Assembly: GCF_003931855.1 (NCBI RefSeq)
Contig: NZ_CP034248.1
Span: forward strand, 2,666,001-2,730,000
Reading direction: 5' to 3'
DNA from: Paenibacillus lentus
GTDB taxonomy: Bacteria > Bacillota > Bacilli > Paenibacillales > Paenibacillaceae
DNA: 64,000 bases
The notes below the pieces were generated by a model. The model made no database searches and was not told where the DNA came from. It worked only from the letters and a program-made list of their open reading frames with translations. Of this stretch, positions 34,692 through 43,010 are shown piece by piece. Position numbers and translations under genes: made by a program. Within the stretch, counting starts at the first letter, position 1, and each line of letters starts with the position of its first letter.

Positions 34692-36980
34692 ATGCAGATG
34701 GAGACGATGGTGCGTAATGGCGTACTGAAGGATTTTAGGTTGCAACAGGTCGTTTTGACTGGGGATTATCATGTTAATGCTTTTGCTAAAGAGCTGCAAT
34801 ATTTGCAAAGCTATGATGTAGACCGGCTGCTGGCCGGCTTCCGGGAGAACCGGGGCCTAGAGCCGAAGGCGCAGAAATATCCTGGCTGGGAGGATACCGA
34901 AATTCGCGGGCATACGCTAGGCCATTTCCTGACGGCATGCTCGCAAGCCTATGAAAATACACAAGATGCGGCCCTGCTGGAGAAGTTGGAATATATGATG
35001 TCCGAGCTGGCGGCATGTCAATTCGAGAGTGGATATTTGTCGGCTTTTCCCGAGCAGCTAATCGATAACATTGAGATGAGGCAGCCGGCCTGGGTGCCAT
35101 GGTACACGATGCATAAGATTATTGCCGGATTGATCTCCGTTTATCATGCGACAGGCTCTCAAACGGCTTACGATACGGTGGTGAAGCTTGGGGATTGGGT
35201 CGCCTCGCGGACATCCCGCTGGAGCGATGAGCTTCAGGCTACCGTACTTGCCGTGGAATACGGGGGGATGAACGATTGCCTTTATGATCTGTATAAAATA
35301 TCCGGAGATGCGAAGCATCTGGAAGCAGCCCATAAATTTGACGAGCTTCCGTTATTCGAAGCGATTCAACAGGGCCGGGATATTCTGAGAGGCAAGCATG
35401 CCAATACGACGATTCCTAAGTTCCTGGGGGCGCTAAATCGTTACCTGGTGCTGGGGGAAAGCGAGCGTTTTTATTTGGAAGCTGCGCAAAGCTTTTGGGA
35501 CATGGTGGTGTACCATCACAGCTACATTACCGGCGGCAACAGCGAGTCCGAGCATTTTGGCGAACCGGACATTCTGAACAGCAAGCGCTCTGATATTACC
35601 TGCGAGACGTGCAACAGCTACAATATGCTGAAGCTGACGCGGGAGCTGTTTAAATTGACAGGCGATGTAAAATACAGCGATTTCTATGAGCGGAATTATG
35701 TGAATGCGATTTTGTCCTCGCAGCACCCGGAAACGGGAATGACGATGTATTTTCAACCGATGGCGACCGGGTATTTCAAAATATACAGTTCGCCCTTTGA
35801 GCATTTCTGGTGCTGCACGGGTACAGGCATGGAGAGCTTTACGAAGCTCAATGACAGCATTTATTTCCATGCGGGGAGCACGCTTTACATCAATCAATAC
35901 ATGAGCTCTAAATTGAATTGGTTGGAGCAGGGGGTAAAGCTTACGCAGCGTGCGGTGATTCCTGAAACGGATGAGGTTACGCTGGCGTTCGAAATCGCGG
36001 ATGGTGGCAGGAAGCGGCTTGATTTGCATTTGCGAATTCCTTATTGGGTTGCTGGTCAGATTGAGCTGAAGTTGAACGGAGAGGGGATTCCATGGAAGTC
36101 CGAGCAGCAGTATATCGTTATCGATCGGGAATGGAGCCATGGAGATGTGCTGACGATGAAGCTCCCTATGAAAATATTTGTCTCCCGGCTGCCGGATAAT
36201 GAGAATGTCGTCGGATTCCAATATGGGCCTGTGGTGCTTAGCGCGGGATTGGGAACGGAGGATATGACGCAGGCGGCTACCGGAATCATGGTGAGCGTGC
36301 CCACACGGAAAATGCTCGTCAAAGACTTCATTATTCCCAGGGAAATGACGCCGGAGGAGTGGCTGAGCAGCATTGAGGACCATCTTGTAAGACGAGGACA
36401 TGAGCTCGTGTTCGAGTTGCGAAACACGGACGAAGACGAACGGCTGGTGTTTACGCCGCATTACAAGCAGCATCGCGAGCGGTATGGCATCTACTGGAAC
36501 ATCGTGGCTGCGGATTCCGATGAACTGAAGCAGCACTTGGAGCGGGGGCGGCAGGAGCAGCTTATTAGAGAGGCGACGATCGATAGCGTACAGGTCGGAA
36601 ATGATCAATATGAGCTGGAGCACGGGATTAAAGGAGAAGAGACCTTTGGCGGTGCCTGGGATGGCCTGAATGGCCGGGTGGCTCATGTCGGAGGCTGGTT
36701 CAGCTACAAACTGGCCGTTAATCCGCAAGTAGACAATCTGCTGCAGGTAACGTATTTTTCCATTAATCATGATCGGGTAATGAATATTTACGCTAATGGC
36801 GAACTGCTAGCCAGCGAGAGAACACCGGTTGAGCGCAAACGTGAATTTTTCACCAAGCAGTATCCGATCCCAGCCGAGTTTCTTCAAGGAAAGCGGGAGA
36901 TGGAGTTCAAGTTCGTCCCGGAAGGTGATCTGAACGGCATTTACGGTGTGCTTCGAACGATGAAACCAATTGAGGAATAG
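34692..36980 (+). CDS. GH127 beta-L-arabinofuranosidase
   Basis: The 762-residue protein belongs to the former DUF1680 family, now GH127. The zinc-cysteine active site of the Bifidobacterium enzyme HypBA1 is recognisable: Glu305 and Cys307 in CETCNSYN, and the Cys pair 374-375 in HFWCCTGTGMESF. The second Cys of that pair is the expected nucleophile. No signal peptide is present, so it acts in the cytoplasm on imported beta-arabinofuranosides, such as those from plant hydroxyproline-rich glycoproteins. A second in-frame ATG at 34698 is better spaced from the GAGG site and may be the true start. Confidence 0.88.
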   Translation: MQMETMVRNGVLKDFRLQQVVLTGDYHVNAFAKELQYLQSYDVDRLLAGFRENRGLEPKAQKYPGWEDTEIRGHTLGHFLTACSQAYENTQDAALLEKLEYMMSELAACQFESGYLSAFPEQLIDNIEMRQPAWVPWYTMHKIIAGLISVYHATGSQTAYDTVVKLGDWVASRTSRWSDELQATVLAVEYGGMNDCLYDLYKISGDAKHLEAAHKFDELPLFEAIQQGRDILRGKHANTTIPKFLGALNRYLVLGESERFYLEAAQSFWDMVVYHHSYITGGNSESEHFGEPDILNSKRSDITCETCNSYNMLKLTRELFKLTGDVKYSDFYERNYVNAILSSQHPETGMTMYFQPMATGYFKIYSSPFEHFWCCTGTGMESFTKLNDSIYFHAGSTLYINQYMSSKLNWLEQGVKLTQRAVIPETDEVTLAFEIADGGRKRLDLHLRIPYWVAGQIELKLNGEGIPWKSEQQYIVIDREWSHGDVLTMKLPMKIFVSRLPDNENVVGFQYGPVVLSAGLGTEDMTQAATGIMVSVPTRKMLVKDFIIPREMTPEEWLSSIEDHLVRRGHELVFELRNTDEDERLVFTPHYKQHRERYGIYWNIVAADSDELKQHLERGRQEQLIREATIDSVQVGNDQYELEHGIKGEETFGGAWDGLNGRVAHVGGWFSYKLAVNPQVDNLLQVTYFSINHDRVMNIYANGELLASERTPVERKREFFTKQYPIPAEFLQGKREMEFKFVPEGDLNGIYGVLRTMKPIEE

Positions 36981-36992
36981 TAGCTTTAATCT

Positions 36993-37043
36993 AAAGGCGA
37001 TTTTAGGGAGCTGAGGGGAGCTCGTTCTAAAATCGCCTTTTTA
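36993..37043 (+). terminator. rho-independent terminator after GH127
   Basis: AAAGGCGATTTTAG at 36993-37006 pairs perfectly with CTAAAATCGCCTTT at 37027-37040, followed by T residues. It ends the GH127 transcript. Confidence 0.9.
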
Positions 37044-37232
37044 TATGGTCAGAATGATATTAAAAAATATACTTAGCCTTGGCGAAATCTTGCCTATGAA
37101 TAGAGAAAGACGGATTTTATAGATGCTTCCGCATGTAGATTGTTGTTTTGCTCAGAATTTAATCTGGTGCTCTAATATGGTTCCAAGCATAATTACACCT
37201 CAAATTTGGGTTAACGCTTAAGAGAGTTTACA

Positions 37233-37254
37233 CAAAAAACTAGATAACCTAGTT
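37233..37254 (-). terminator. reverse-strand terminator of the small-peptide cluster
   Basis: On the reverse strand AACTAG, five bases, CTAGTT is followed by a run of T residues (37234-37239 as A on the forward strand). It lies 33 bases after the stop of the small membrane protein and would end the cluster's transcript. Confidence 0.65.
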
Positions 37255-37286
37255 AAATAGGGGATAAAACTTTACTAGCAATTTAT

Positions 37287-37511
37287 TCACGGCAAGAATA
37301 GTTTAAAGGTGAAAGAAGCAATCATACCTATGAAGAAGAGTGAAGTAACTCCCATAAGTTTCTTGTCATTCTCGATATCCATTACTCGAAACGCGATGAA
37401 TGTAACCAAAATAATAATTTTCCAGATAGAGGTAACACTAGGGAAAACAATGCCTAATACTAATGCGATTGCTCTTAAACCCACGTTAACTACTGACTTC
37501 ATGTGCATCAT
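37287..37511 (-). CDS. small membrane protein (unknown)
   Basis: The 74-residue product has three hydrophobic segments (about residues 8-27, 31-45 and 52-72). The ATG at 37511 overlaps the stop of the preceding RDD-like gene (TAATG) and AAGGGGG lies 5-6 bases upstream, indicating coupled translation. I do not recognise a family. Its place at the end of a cluster that begins with a secreted peptide would suit an immunity protein, but this is speculation. Confidence 0.6.
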   Translation of the reverse strand: MMHMKSVVNVGLRAIALVLGIVFPSVTSIWKIIILVTFIAFRVMDIENDKKLMGVTSLFFIGMIASFTFKLFLP

Positions 37512-37795
37512 TAATCCCCCTTGATCAGATTATCTTGTTCCCATACTACTAGCATTCCCGACATTTTGTCATGTAGAGATTGCTTTTTTGGGTCTATCGC
37601 AATTAGGAGCAGTCCAGAAAACAAAAGAATGGATGAAGAAAATTTTCCTATGATCTCTCTTAGCAAAACATCCTCCCAGCTTAGTTTACTGGATGTGGCT
37701 GAGACTACCTTTATCCCCATAATAATTTTGCCAATCGTTTGTTTAAGTACGAGGGTAAAAATAAAAAAATAAAGGGAAGCAAGTATTGCCAGCAT
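37511..37795 (-). CDS. short RDD-family-like membrane protein
   Basis: The 94-residue product has two hydrophobic segments separated by TIGKIIMGIKVVS, the typical loop of RDD proteins (normally T-x-GK-x-x-x-G-x-x-V), and ends SLHDKMSGMLVV, also typical. It lacks the first helix that carries the Arg-Asp-Asp motif, so it is shorter than the usual 140-170 residues. The ATG at 37795 lies inside the end of the upstream gene with GGAG 8 bases away. Either it is a genuine short form or it is the remains of a longer gene. Confidence 0.6.
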   Translation of the reverse strand: MLAILASLYFFIFTLVLKQTIGKIIMGIKVVSATSSKLSWEDVLLREIIGKFSSSILLFSGLLLIAIDPKKQSLHDKMSGMLVVWEQDNLIKGD

Positions 37796-38220
37796 AATAT
37801 CCGCTCCAAGGCCTGCTCTGCTATTTTCTCCTCGACACGTGTACTATGTTTATCCTCGTCACTGATTTTCTTTAATAACTTATATGTAAGTTCATCATGT
37901 CCACCTAACTCCAAAGCATGTACATACCCTAATCCTAGTCTGACCATACGATTATACGGTGATAATAGTGTTTCATCGTTCTTCTTTAGAATGGGGCCAA
38001 CTACATCCAGCCAATCGCTTTCGATGATCTCAGTATGTTCCGCCTCTTTGTATTTAACCTTCAAATATAAATTGAAATTCGTTGTGACGGGATCGGGCGC
38101 AAACAAATGCCAATTCTGAAAGAAGAAAGGGGTGACGTATGCGTTAATTTGAGGCTGAAACTTTGCAGAAATAGGGTTAATTGGGCCTGCATGAAGAACT
38201 ATAATGAAGAAGTGGAATGT
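37711..38220 (-). pseudogene. DUF5819-like protein without a recognisable start
   Basis: The frame is open from 38220 to the stop at 37711 (169 codons). It contains GPINPIS, then NAYVTPFFFQNWHLFAPDP, which matches the conserved core of DUF5819 proteins, and ends in a hydrophobic helix (QYLLPFIFLFL). No ATG or GTG occurs before the conserved core; the only TTG lies inside the core (38106), and a stop at 38221-38223 closes the frame upstream. The start region overlaps the end of the secreted-peptide gene in another frame. Options are a non-standard ATT start at 38205, a programmed frameshift from the upstream gene, or decay by loss of the N-terminal helix. Confidence 0.55.
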
Positions 38221-38447
38221 TTAGCAGCTTCTTTGAGATAAACTACCCCTTTGGTTACAGCTCTAGCTACAGCACCGGCAATAGCCGTAGGTGTCTCACC
38301 GGAGCTATCGGCATTGATAGTAGAATTATCTAAGCCTGATACTACAGGAACAACACTGTTGTTAGTTGACATAGAAGCATTGATAGTAATACCTGCTGAT
38401 AGAACTAATACAAGGGACAGCATGAGAACAGAGAATTTCTTCTTCAA
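38199..38447 (-). CDS. small secreted protein (82 aa, TTG start)
   Basis: TTG at 38447 is preceded by GGGAGAG at a spacing of 6-7. The product has a clear signal peptide (KKKFSVLMLSLVLVLSAG, cleavage probably near NAS), a polar Ser/Asn-rich stretch and a C-terminal amphipathic-looking segment with AIAGAVARAVTKGVVYL. The small size, export signal and Ala/Gly-rich C-terminus are reminiscent of exported antimicrobial peptides, but I recognise no family. It heads a reverse-strand cluster with three membrane or membrane-associated products. Confidence 0.6.
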   Translation of the reverse strand: MKKKFSVLMLSLVLVLSAGITINASMSTNNSVVPVVSGLDNSTINADSSGETPTAIAGAVARAVTKGVVYLKEAAKHSTSSL

Positions 38448-39112
38448 CCAAAACTCTCCCTAATATTGATAATTTTGGTAGATACCAATATTGTGATATT
38501 AATATAAATAATACCAATAAGCAAGTTGTTTCATATTTAAATTTGTATTTTTAAAAAATGAAATTTTAGAATGTTTATAGAATTTATAGTAATTCACCAA
38601 TTGATAGAAACAATCTGCATATGATCTTGCACATATTCGCTAATCCGTACAGCAATATTGCCTTCCTGGCTCCCCGCACCCCAGATATCAAACCGCTGTA
38701 TGCGCCCGTCTTACGTATTTGATAGAAAAGTCCTTATTATGTTGTTTATAATGCGGTACGGACCTTAAATATTTATAGGACTAATAATACAAATTGCCTC
38801 ATAAAGAATCACTCTCTGCTAATACCCAATCATTTTTCTTCCAAATCTGTTGATCTATTTCTTCTAGCACCTCTTCAGTCTATGGGACTTATTTCCTCTC
38901 GAACCAGTCAGGCTAGGTAAAGAAACGAATAGGGAAGCCGACCCTAGGCAAGGAGGTGTCGGTTTTTAAGTTTTATAAGCATAACGTTAAATTTATCGCG
39001 TAAATGATGTGTTTGAGGCCTGCGGCAGATGGCGGATGAATTACCTTGGATCATTAGATGATTATAGCAAGAGGCAGCAACTTACCCACCGATTTTAGCA
39101 TTTTACGACCGG
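38448..39112. other. AT-rich gap with coding remnants
   Basis: The 750-bp gap between the secreted-peptide gene and GH51 has no intact gene. Near its left end are two direct copies of ATACCAATA (38482-38490 and 38511-38519) in the promoter region of the reverse-strand cluster. Two short reverse-strand frames without starts lie at about 38594-38710 and 38800-38880 (listed below). A weak hairpin with a T tail (CCGAC/GTCGG) lies around 38940-38970. Confidence 0.6.
38594..38710 (-). pseudogene. coding remnant (about 38 codons, no start)
   Basis: A reverse-strand frame flanked by stops reads, in part, RIQRFDIWGAGSQEGNIAV and then RISEYVQDHMQIVSINW before a TGA. Composition and hydrophobic pattern look protein-like rather than random, and the composition is richer in GC than its surroundings. 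There is no start codon or ribosome binding site, so I treat it as debris of a lost gene. I do not recognise the family. Confidence 0.4.
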
Positions 39113-39142
39113 TTGACGAACGATCGGGAATATGGCTATAAT
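39113..39142 (+). promoter_or_regulatory. sigma-A promoter of GH51
   Basis: TTGACG at 39113-39118, an 18-bp spacer, and a perfect TATAAT at 39137-39142. The start of transcription should be near 39149, some 54 bases before the GH51 ATG. Confidence 0.8.
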
Positions 39143-39177
39143 ATTTATGTAAGTATTAATTAATTAATATAAATATT
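39140..39177. promoter_or_regulatory. inverted repeat over the GH51 transcription start (putative operator)
   Basis: AATATTTAT at 39140-39148 and ATAAATATT at 39169-39177 are perfect inverted arms 20 bases apart, with TTAATTAATTAA-like symmetry between. The dyad overlaps the -10 box and the start site, where a repressor would block the promoter. The regulator is unknown; an arabinose repressor would fit by function. Confidence 0.45.
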
Positions 39178-39202
39178 AATCATTGGAAAGGCGGATGTTC
39201 CC

Positions 39203-40699
39203 ATGGCAAACCGTGCAGTACTTAACACTGATTTACGTAGAGGCACTATTAACCGCAATATTTACGGTCATTTCTCCGAGCATTTGGGACGATGCATTTA
39301 TGAAGGGATTTGGGTGGGCGAGGATTCCCCGATCCCGAATACGAACGGGATTAGAAACGATGTCGTGCAAGCGCTTAAGCAAATTAAAATTCCGGTGCTT
39401 CGCTGGCCTGGCGGTTGTTTTGCCGATGAATATCACTGGAAAGATGGCATCGGGCCAAAAGAAAACCGCAAAAGAATGATTAATACGCATTGGGGCGGCG
39501 TAGTAGAGAACAATCATTTCGGAACTCATGAATTTATGATGCTGTGCGATATGCTTGAATGCGAGCCGTATATTAACGGAAACGTAGGAAGCGGTACCGT
39601 CCAAGAGATGTCGGAATGGGTAGAATACTTGACCTTCGGTGGCGTGTCGCCGATGTCTGAGCTGCGTCAGGCTAACGGCCGGAAGGAACCATGGAAGGTA
39701 GCTTATTTCGGGGTTGGCAACGAGAACTGGGGCTGCGGTGGCAACATGCGCCCTGAATATTACGCGGATTTATACCGTCGTTATCAGACGTACGTCCGTA
39801 ACTATGACGACAACAAAATTCACCGGATCGCCTGCGGGCCAAACGTAGACGATTATAACTGGATGGAAGTTCTGATGCGGGAAGCATCCCGGTTCATGGA
39901 TTCTATTACACTGCATTACTATACGGTTCCAGGAGCTACGTGGGAGGATAAAGGGCCTGCTACGGGCTTTGAGACGAGCGAATGGTTCACGACGCTGGAA
40001 AAGGCGCTGCGCATGGATGAGCTTATTACGAAGCATAGCGTAATTATGGATAAATACGATCCAGAGAAGCGTGTAGGCTTGATTGTCGACGAATGGGGAA
40101 CGTGGTACAACGTTGAACCGGGCACCAATCCGGGCTTCTTGTATCAGCAAAATACGATTCGCGATGCACTGGTAGCCGGTCTAACCTTCAACATTTTCCA
40201 TAAACATAACGAGCGCGTACAGATGGCGAATATTGCCCAAACGGTGAACGTGCTGCAGTCGGTCATTTTGACCGAAGGGGAGAAGATGGTGCTTACACCT
40301 ACATATCATGTGTTTGATATGTTCAAGGTACACCAGGATGCAGAGCGGATTGATCTGGAACTGGACGGCGGCAACTATCGTTATGATGGTCGGGAGATTC
40401 CAGCGGTTACCGCATCGGCGTCGATCAATGCCGACGGAGTAATTCATATCAGCCTGTGCAATACAAATCATGCCGAGAAGTCGGTTGTTCCGGTCGATAT
40501 TCGCGGCTCGAAAGGCCAATCCTTCGAGGTTGCGGGAACCGTGCTTAGCGGGGACAGAATAGATGCGCACAACACGTTCGATGCTCCGGATACTGTAGTC
40601 CCTCAACCGTTCCATAGCTTTACATTGGAGGGCGACCAGCTGACGGTTGAATTGCCGCCGATGTCTGTTACTGTCCTGGCGCTAACTCCAAAGGCATAG
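39203..40699 (+). CDS. GH51 alpha-L-arabinofuranosidase
   Basis: The 498-residue cytoplasmic enzyme releases terminal alpha-L-arabinofuranose from arabino-oligosaccharides. The TIM barrel carries the acid/base Glu174 in VGNENWG and the nucleophile Glu297 in VDEWGTWY; both spacings are typical of GH51. A C-terminal beta-sandwich follows (about residue 390 on). There is no signal peptide, as usual for bacterial GH51. AAAGGCGG lies 9 bases before the ATG, and a strong promoter with an overlapping dyad precedes it. It complements the GH43 and GH127 enzymes. Confidence 0.95.
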   Translation: MANRAVLNTDLRRGTINRNIYGHFSEHLGRCIYEGIWVGEDSPIPNTNGIRNDVVQALKQIKIPVLRWPGGCFADEYHWKDGIGPKENRKRMINTHWGGVVENNHFGTHEFMMLCDMLECEPYINGNVGSGTVQEMSEWVEYLTFGGVSPMSELRQANGRKEPWKVAYFGVGNENWGCGGNMRPEYYADLYRRYQTYVRNYDDNKIHRIACGPNVDDYNWMEVLMREASRFMDSITLHYYTVPGATWEDKGPATGFETSEWFTTLEKALRMDELITKHSVIMDKYDPEKRVGLIVDEWGTWYNVEPGTNPGFLYQQNTIRDALVAGLTFNIFHKHNERVQMANIAQTVNVLQSVILTEGEKMVLTPTYHVFDMFKVHQDAERIDLELDGGNYRYDGREIPAVTASASINADGVIHISLCNTNHAEKSVVPVDIRGSKGQSFEVAGTVLSGDRIDAHNTFDAPDTVVPQPFHSFTLEGDQLTVELPPMSVTVLALTPKA

Positions 40700-40705
40700 A
40701 CGGAT

Positions 40706-40993
40706 ATGACATCGTCATCCTGCAAAGGCTGCAAGGAAGAATATAAAGTCACAGAGGAGCAGATCAAGCGTATTCTAGCCTCTTCGGCATTTGCTCCGGA
40801 GAAATGCGTGCCGGATGAGGTTTATGCCCGACGCTTAGAGCTATGCAGCACCTGTCCCAAGTTTCAAGACGGAGTAACCTGCCTCGTCTGTGGCTGCATC
40901 ATTCCAGTAGTAGCCAAGCTGAAAGAGAGAGAGTGCGCTTTACCGGGTCAAAGTCGGTGGGGAGCTTATCGTGAGGGAACGTTTGACTCTTAG
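40706..40993 (+). CDS. DUF6171 family cysteine-rich protein
   Basis: This 95-residue protein begins 6 bases after the GH51 stop. It has Cys pairs in CKGCKEE, CSTCPKF and CLVCGC plus a further Cys in ERECALPGQSRW, suggesting metal binding. This resembles the uncharacterised DUF6171 family found in Firmicutes. It is co-transcribed with GH51, but no functional link is evident. Confidence 0.75.
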   Translation: MTSSSCKGCKEEYKVTEEQIKRILASSAFAPEKCVPDEVYARRLELCSTCPKFQDGVTCLVCGCIIPVVAKLKERECALPGQSRWGAYREGTFDS

Positions 40994-41006
40994 AATAAAA
41001 TATAGC

Positions 41007-41037
41007 AATCCCCGATCTCATGATCGGGGATTATTTC
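41007..41037. terminator. bidirectional terminator
   Basis: AATCCCCGATC at 41007-41017 pairs with GATCGGGGATT at 41022-41032, flanked by T-rich sequence on the forward side and A-rich on the other. It separates the converging DUF6171 and GH5 genes. Confidence 0.85.
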
Positions 41038-41048
41038 AATTAGATACA

Positions 41049-43010
41049 TTATTGAAGCGTTACATTATCAATGTAAACTGTAGTCTGACCGCTGCTGTTG
41101 GCTGAGGAGAAGAATTCCACGCCGATTTCCCTGACATCGCTAAGATTGGCGACGGAGGCAAGATCAATCGATAGTGTTGTGCCATCAGTAGAAGCGAGCT
41201 TGGCGGCATTGCCTGAATGCCAGGCCCATCCCGATCCGGTCTTAATATAAACTTGGGCGTGCAGGCCATCGCCTACCGAGCCCCAAGAAGCGTGTTTGGC
41301 GGTCAAGCTTAACTTTGATTTGCCACTTATGTTTATATTTTGAGTAAGGTGCAGGTAATGCTTGGAATTGCTGGACATGCTGATATCGGATTTAAGAGAG
41401 TTACTTCCATTGGATGACCATTCATTGACGCTCCATGGACCAGATACATTCGACCCGCTCCAGCCCTGCGTACTGCCTTCGAAGTCGTACAAGGTAGTCG
41501 TTGTGTCGCCACCGTTGTTTTCACCTGTGTTCTCAGCCGCGCTGAACCAGTTCAAGTTAAAGCCATTTCCCGTTGCATGGATTCGAAGCGTCTGGGTTCC
41601 TGCTGCCAGATTAACGTTCGTGGAAAGGGTTCGCCAATTTTCCCATCCACCTGTATTCGGAACTGTTGTGGAAGCAAGCACCGTCGAGCCTGAACGCAAT
41701 TCAAATTTTCCCGTATCGACTGCACTGGCCACCCGAAATTGAAATGTGTAGCTGCCGGCGGTCTGAACATTGACGTTGTAATCCATCCAATCGCCTGAAT
41801 CGACATAACCAACGACCAAACCTCCGCCAGTATCGGAAGTCGATCCCGTCTGTATGCCGCTCATCGCAATGTAATTCTCAGCTTCGACTTTTCCGGGAAT
41901 TGCAGCAATTGTTCCATTGTTGCCTCCTCCATTATTGTCCCCATTGCTGCCCCCGCCATCACCTCCGCTGTTGCCTCCACCGTTGCCTCCGCCGTCACAA
42001 GATCCAGACTGTCTCCACTCCGCATATGGGGCATGACCGGCAAGAATATTCTTCAAATAGTTGCCTGCCGTTGTCAGACTACCATCCGTATTGAAAATAC
42101 TTGCCCCTTCCGCCTTATCATTAGCTGACCAGTTGGTCCACGAAATGTTATTCTGATTCATCCATTCCAGCCATTGATTCGTGGAGTCGTAATTGATGCC
42201 GCCGTCGCCGTCCGCGTTGACAAAGCCCATTTCTGTCACGAATAACGGAATGCCCTTGTTCATTGCATCGTTGGCTTTATCTCGCAGCGACTGAAAATGT
42301 GTACCTGCGTAGAAGTGCAAGGCATACGCAATATTCTCATAGGATGTAATTGGATTATTCGCAGCCAGATCCACATCCTGGGACCAAAACGGCGTGCCGA
42401 CGATAATCAAGTTGTCGGAATGCTGCCGAATCGCCGGAATAACCTGTTCGGCATAGCTTTTCACCGTGTCCCAGGAGATATGAGTAGGTTCGTTATAGAT
42501 TTCGAAGATGACGTTGTCGTAGCTACCGTATTCCTGTGCCATGCGGCCGAAGAACTCTTTGGCGGCGTTGGCGTTCTTGTGCGCATCATGCGAGTGCCAG
42601 TCGATGATGACATAGATGCCCTTGGCAATTGCGGCATCGACAACATCGCGTAGTTTGGATTCATCTGCCGTGTTGTACGGATTACCATTTTCGTCGATGC
42701 CGTACGCTGCTCTGACGATTTCCACTTGTAACTCGTCCGCCAGTCGATTCACCGCGGAGGCATTCCAAAAATCACCTGACCAATTGGACCAGAATAAACT
42801 CGAACCTTTTACCATTACGGGTTGATTTGTTTTGGAGCCGTTAATTCGGTTTCCGCTTACTTTCATTTCACCGAAGTAACTGACGGGAGTTGGACAAGTA
42901 GATGTGGAGGCAGCGGCTACAGGGCCGATGGCTGGAAAAAGCAGCGACACTAAACTGAAAAGCATGATCATGACGGATGGCTTGATGAATACAACAGTAG
43001 ATGGTTTCAT
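41049..43010 (-). CDS. secreted GH5 endoglucanase with CBM6 and a second C-terminal binding domain
   Basis: The 653-residue enzyme begins with a signal peptide (cleavage near PVAAAS, residue 35). Residues about 45-330 are a GH5 barrel with the acid/base Glu174 in IYNEPTH and the nucleophile Glu260 in VTEMGF, plus WHSHDAH, consistent with cellulases (GH5_2 type). A Gly/Asn-rich linker (340-368) leads to a CBM6-like module (372-500, EAENY and DSGDWMDYNV). After a Thr-rich linker, a second beta-sandwich (about 515-653) closes the protein. It would cut cellulose or related beta-glucans outside the cell. GGAG lies upstream of the ATG. Confidence 0.9.
   Translation of the reverse strand: MKPSTVVFIKPSVMIMLFSLVSLLFPAIGPVAAASTSTCPTPVSYFGEMKVSGNRINGSKTNQPVMVKGSSLFWSNWSGDFWNASAVNRLADELQVEIVRAAYGIDENGNPYNTADESKLRDVVDAAIAKGIYVIIDWHSHDAHKNANAAKEFFGRMAQEYGSYDNVIFEIYNEPTHISWDTVKSYAEQVIPAIRQHSDNLIIVGTPFWSQDVDLAANNPITSYENIAYALHFYAGTHFQSLRDKANDAMNKGIPLFVTEMGFVNADGDGGINYDSTNQWLEWMNQNNISWTNWSANDKAEGASIFNTDGSLTTAGNYLKNILAGHAPYAEWRQSGSCDGGGNGGGNSGGDGGGSNGDNNGGGNNGTIAAIPGKVEAENYIAMSGIQTGSTSDTGGGLVVGYVDSGDWMDYNVNVQTAGSYTFQFRVASAVDTGKFELRSGSTVLASTTVPNTGGWENWRTLSTNVNLAAGTQTLRIHATGNGFNLNWFSAAENTGENNGGDTTTTLYDFEGSTQGWSGSNVSGPWSVNEWSSNGSNSLKSDISMSSNSKHYLHLTQNINISGKSKLSLTAKHASWGSVGDGLHAQVYIKTGSGWAWHSGNAAKLASTDGTTLSIDLASVANLSDVREIGVEFFSSANSSGQTTVYIDNVTLQ

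Noticed and set aside
35433..36770. 445-codon reverse-strand frame inside the GH127 gene
   Set aside because: It is long but antisense to a clearly conserved enzyme and its product looks like shadow sequence rich in Arg, His and Ile.
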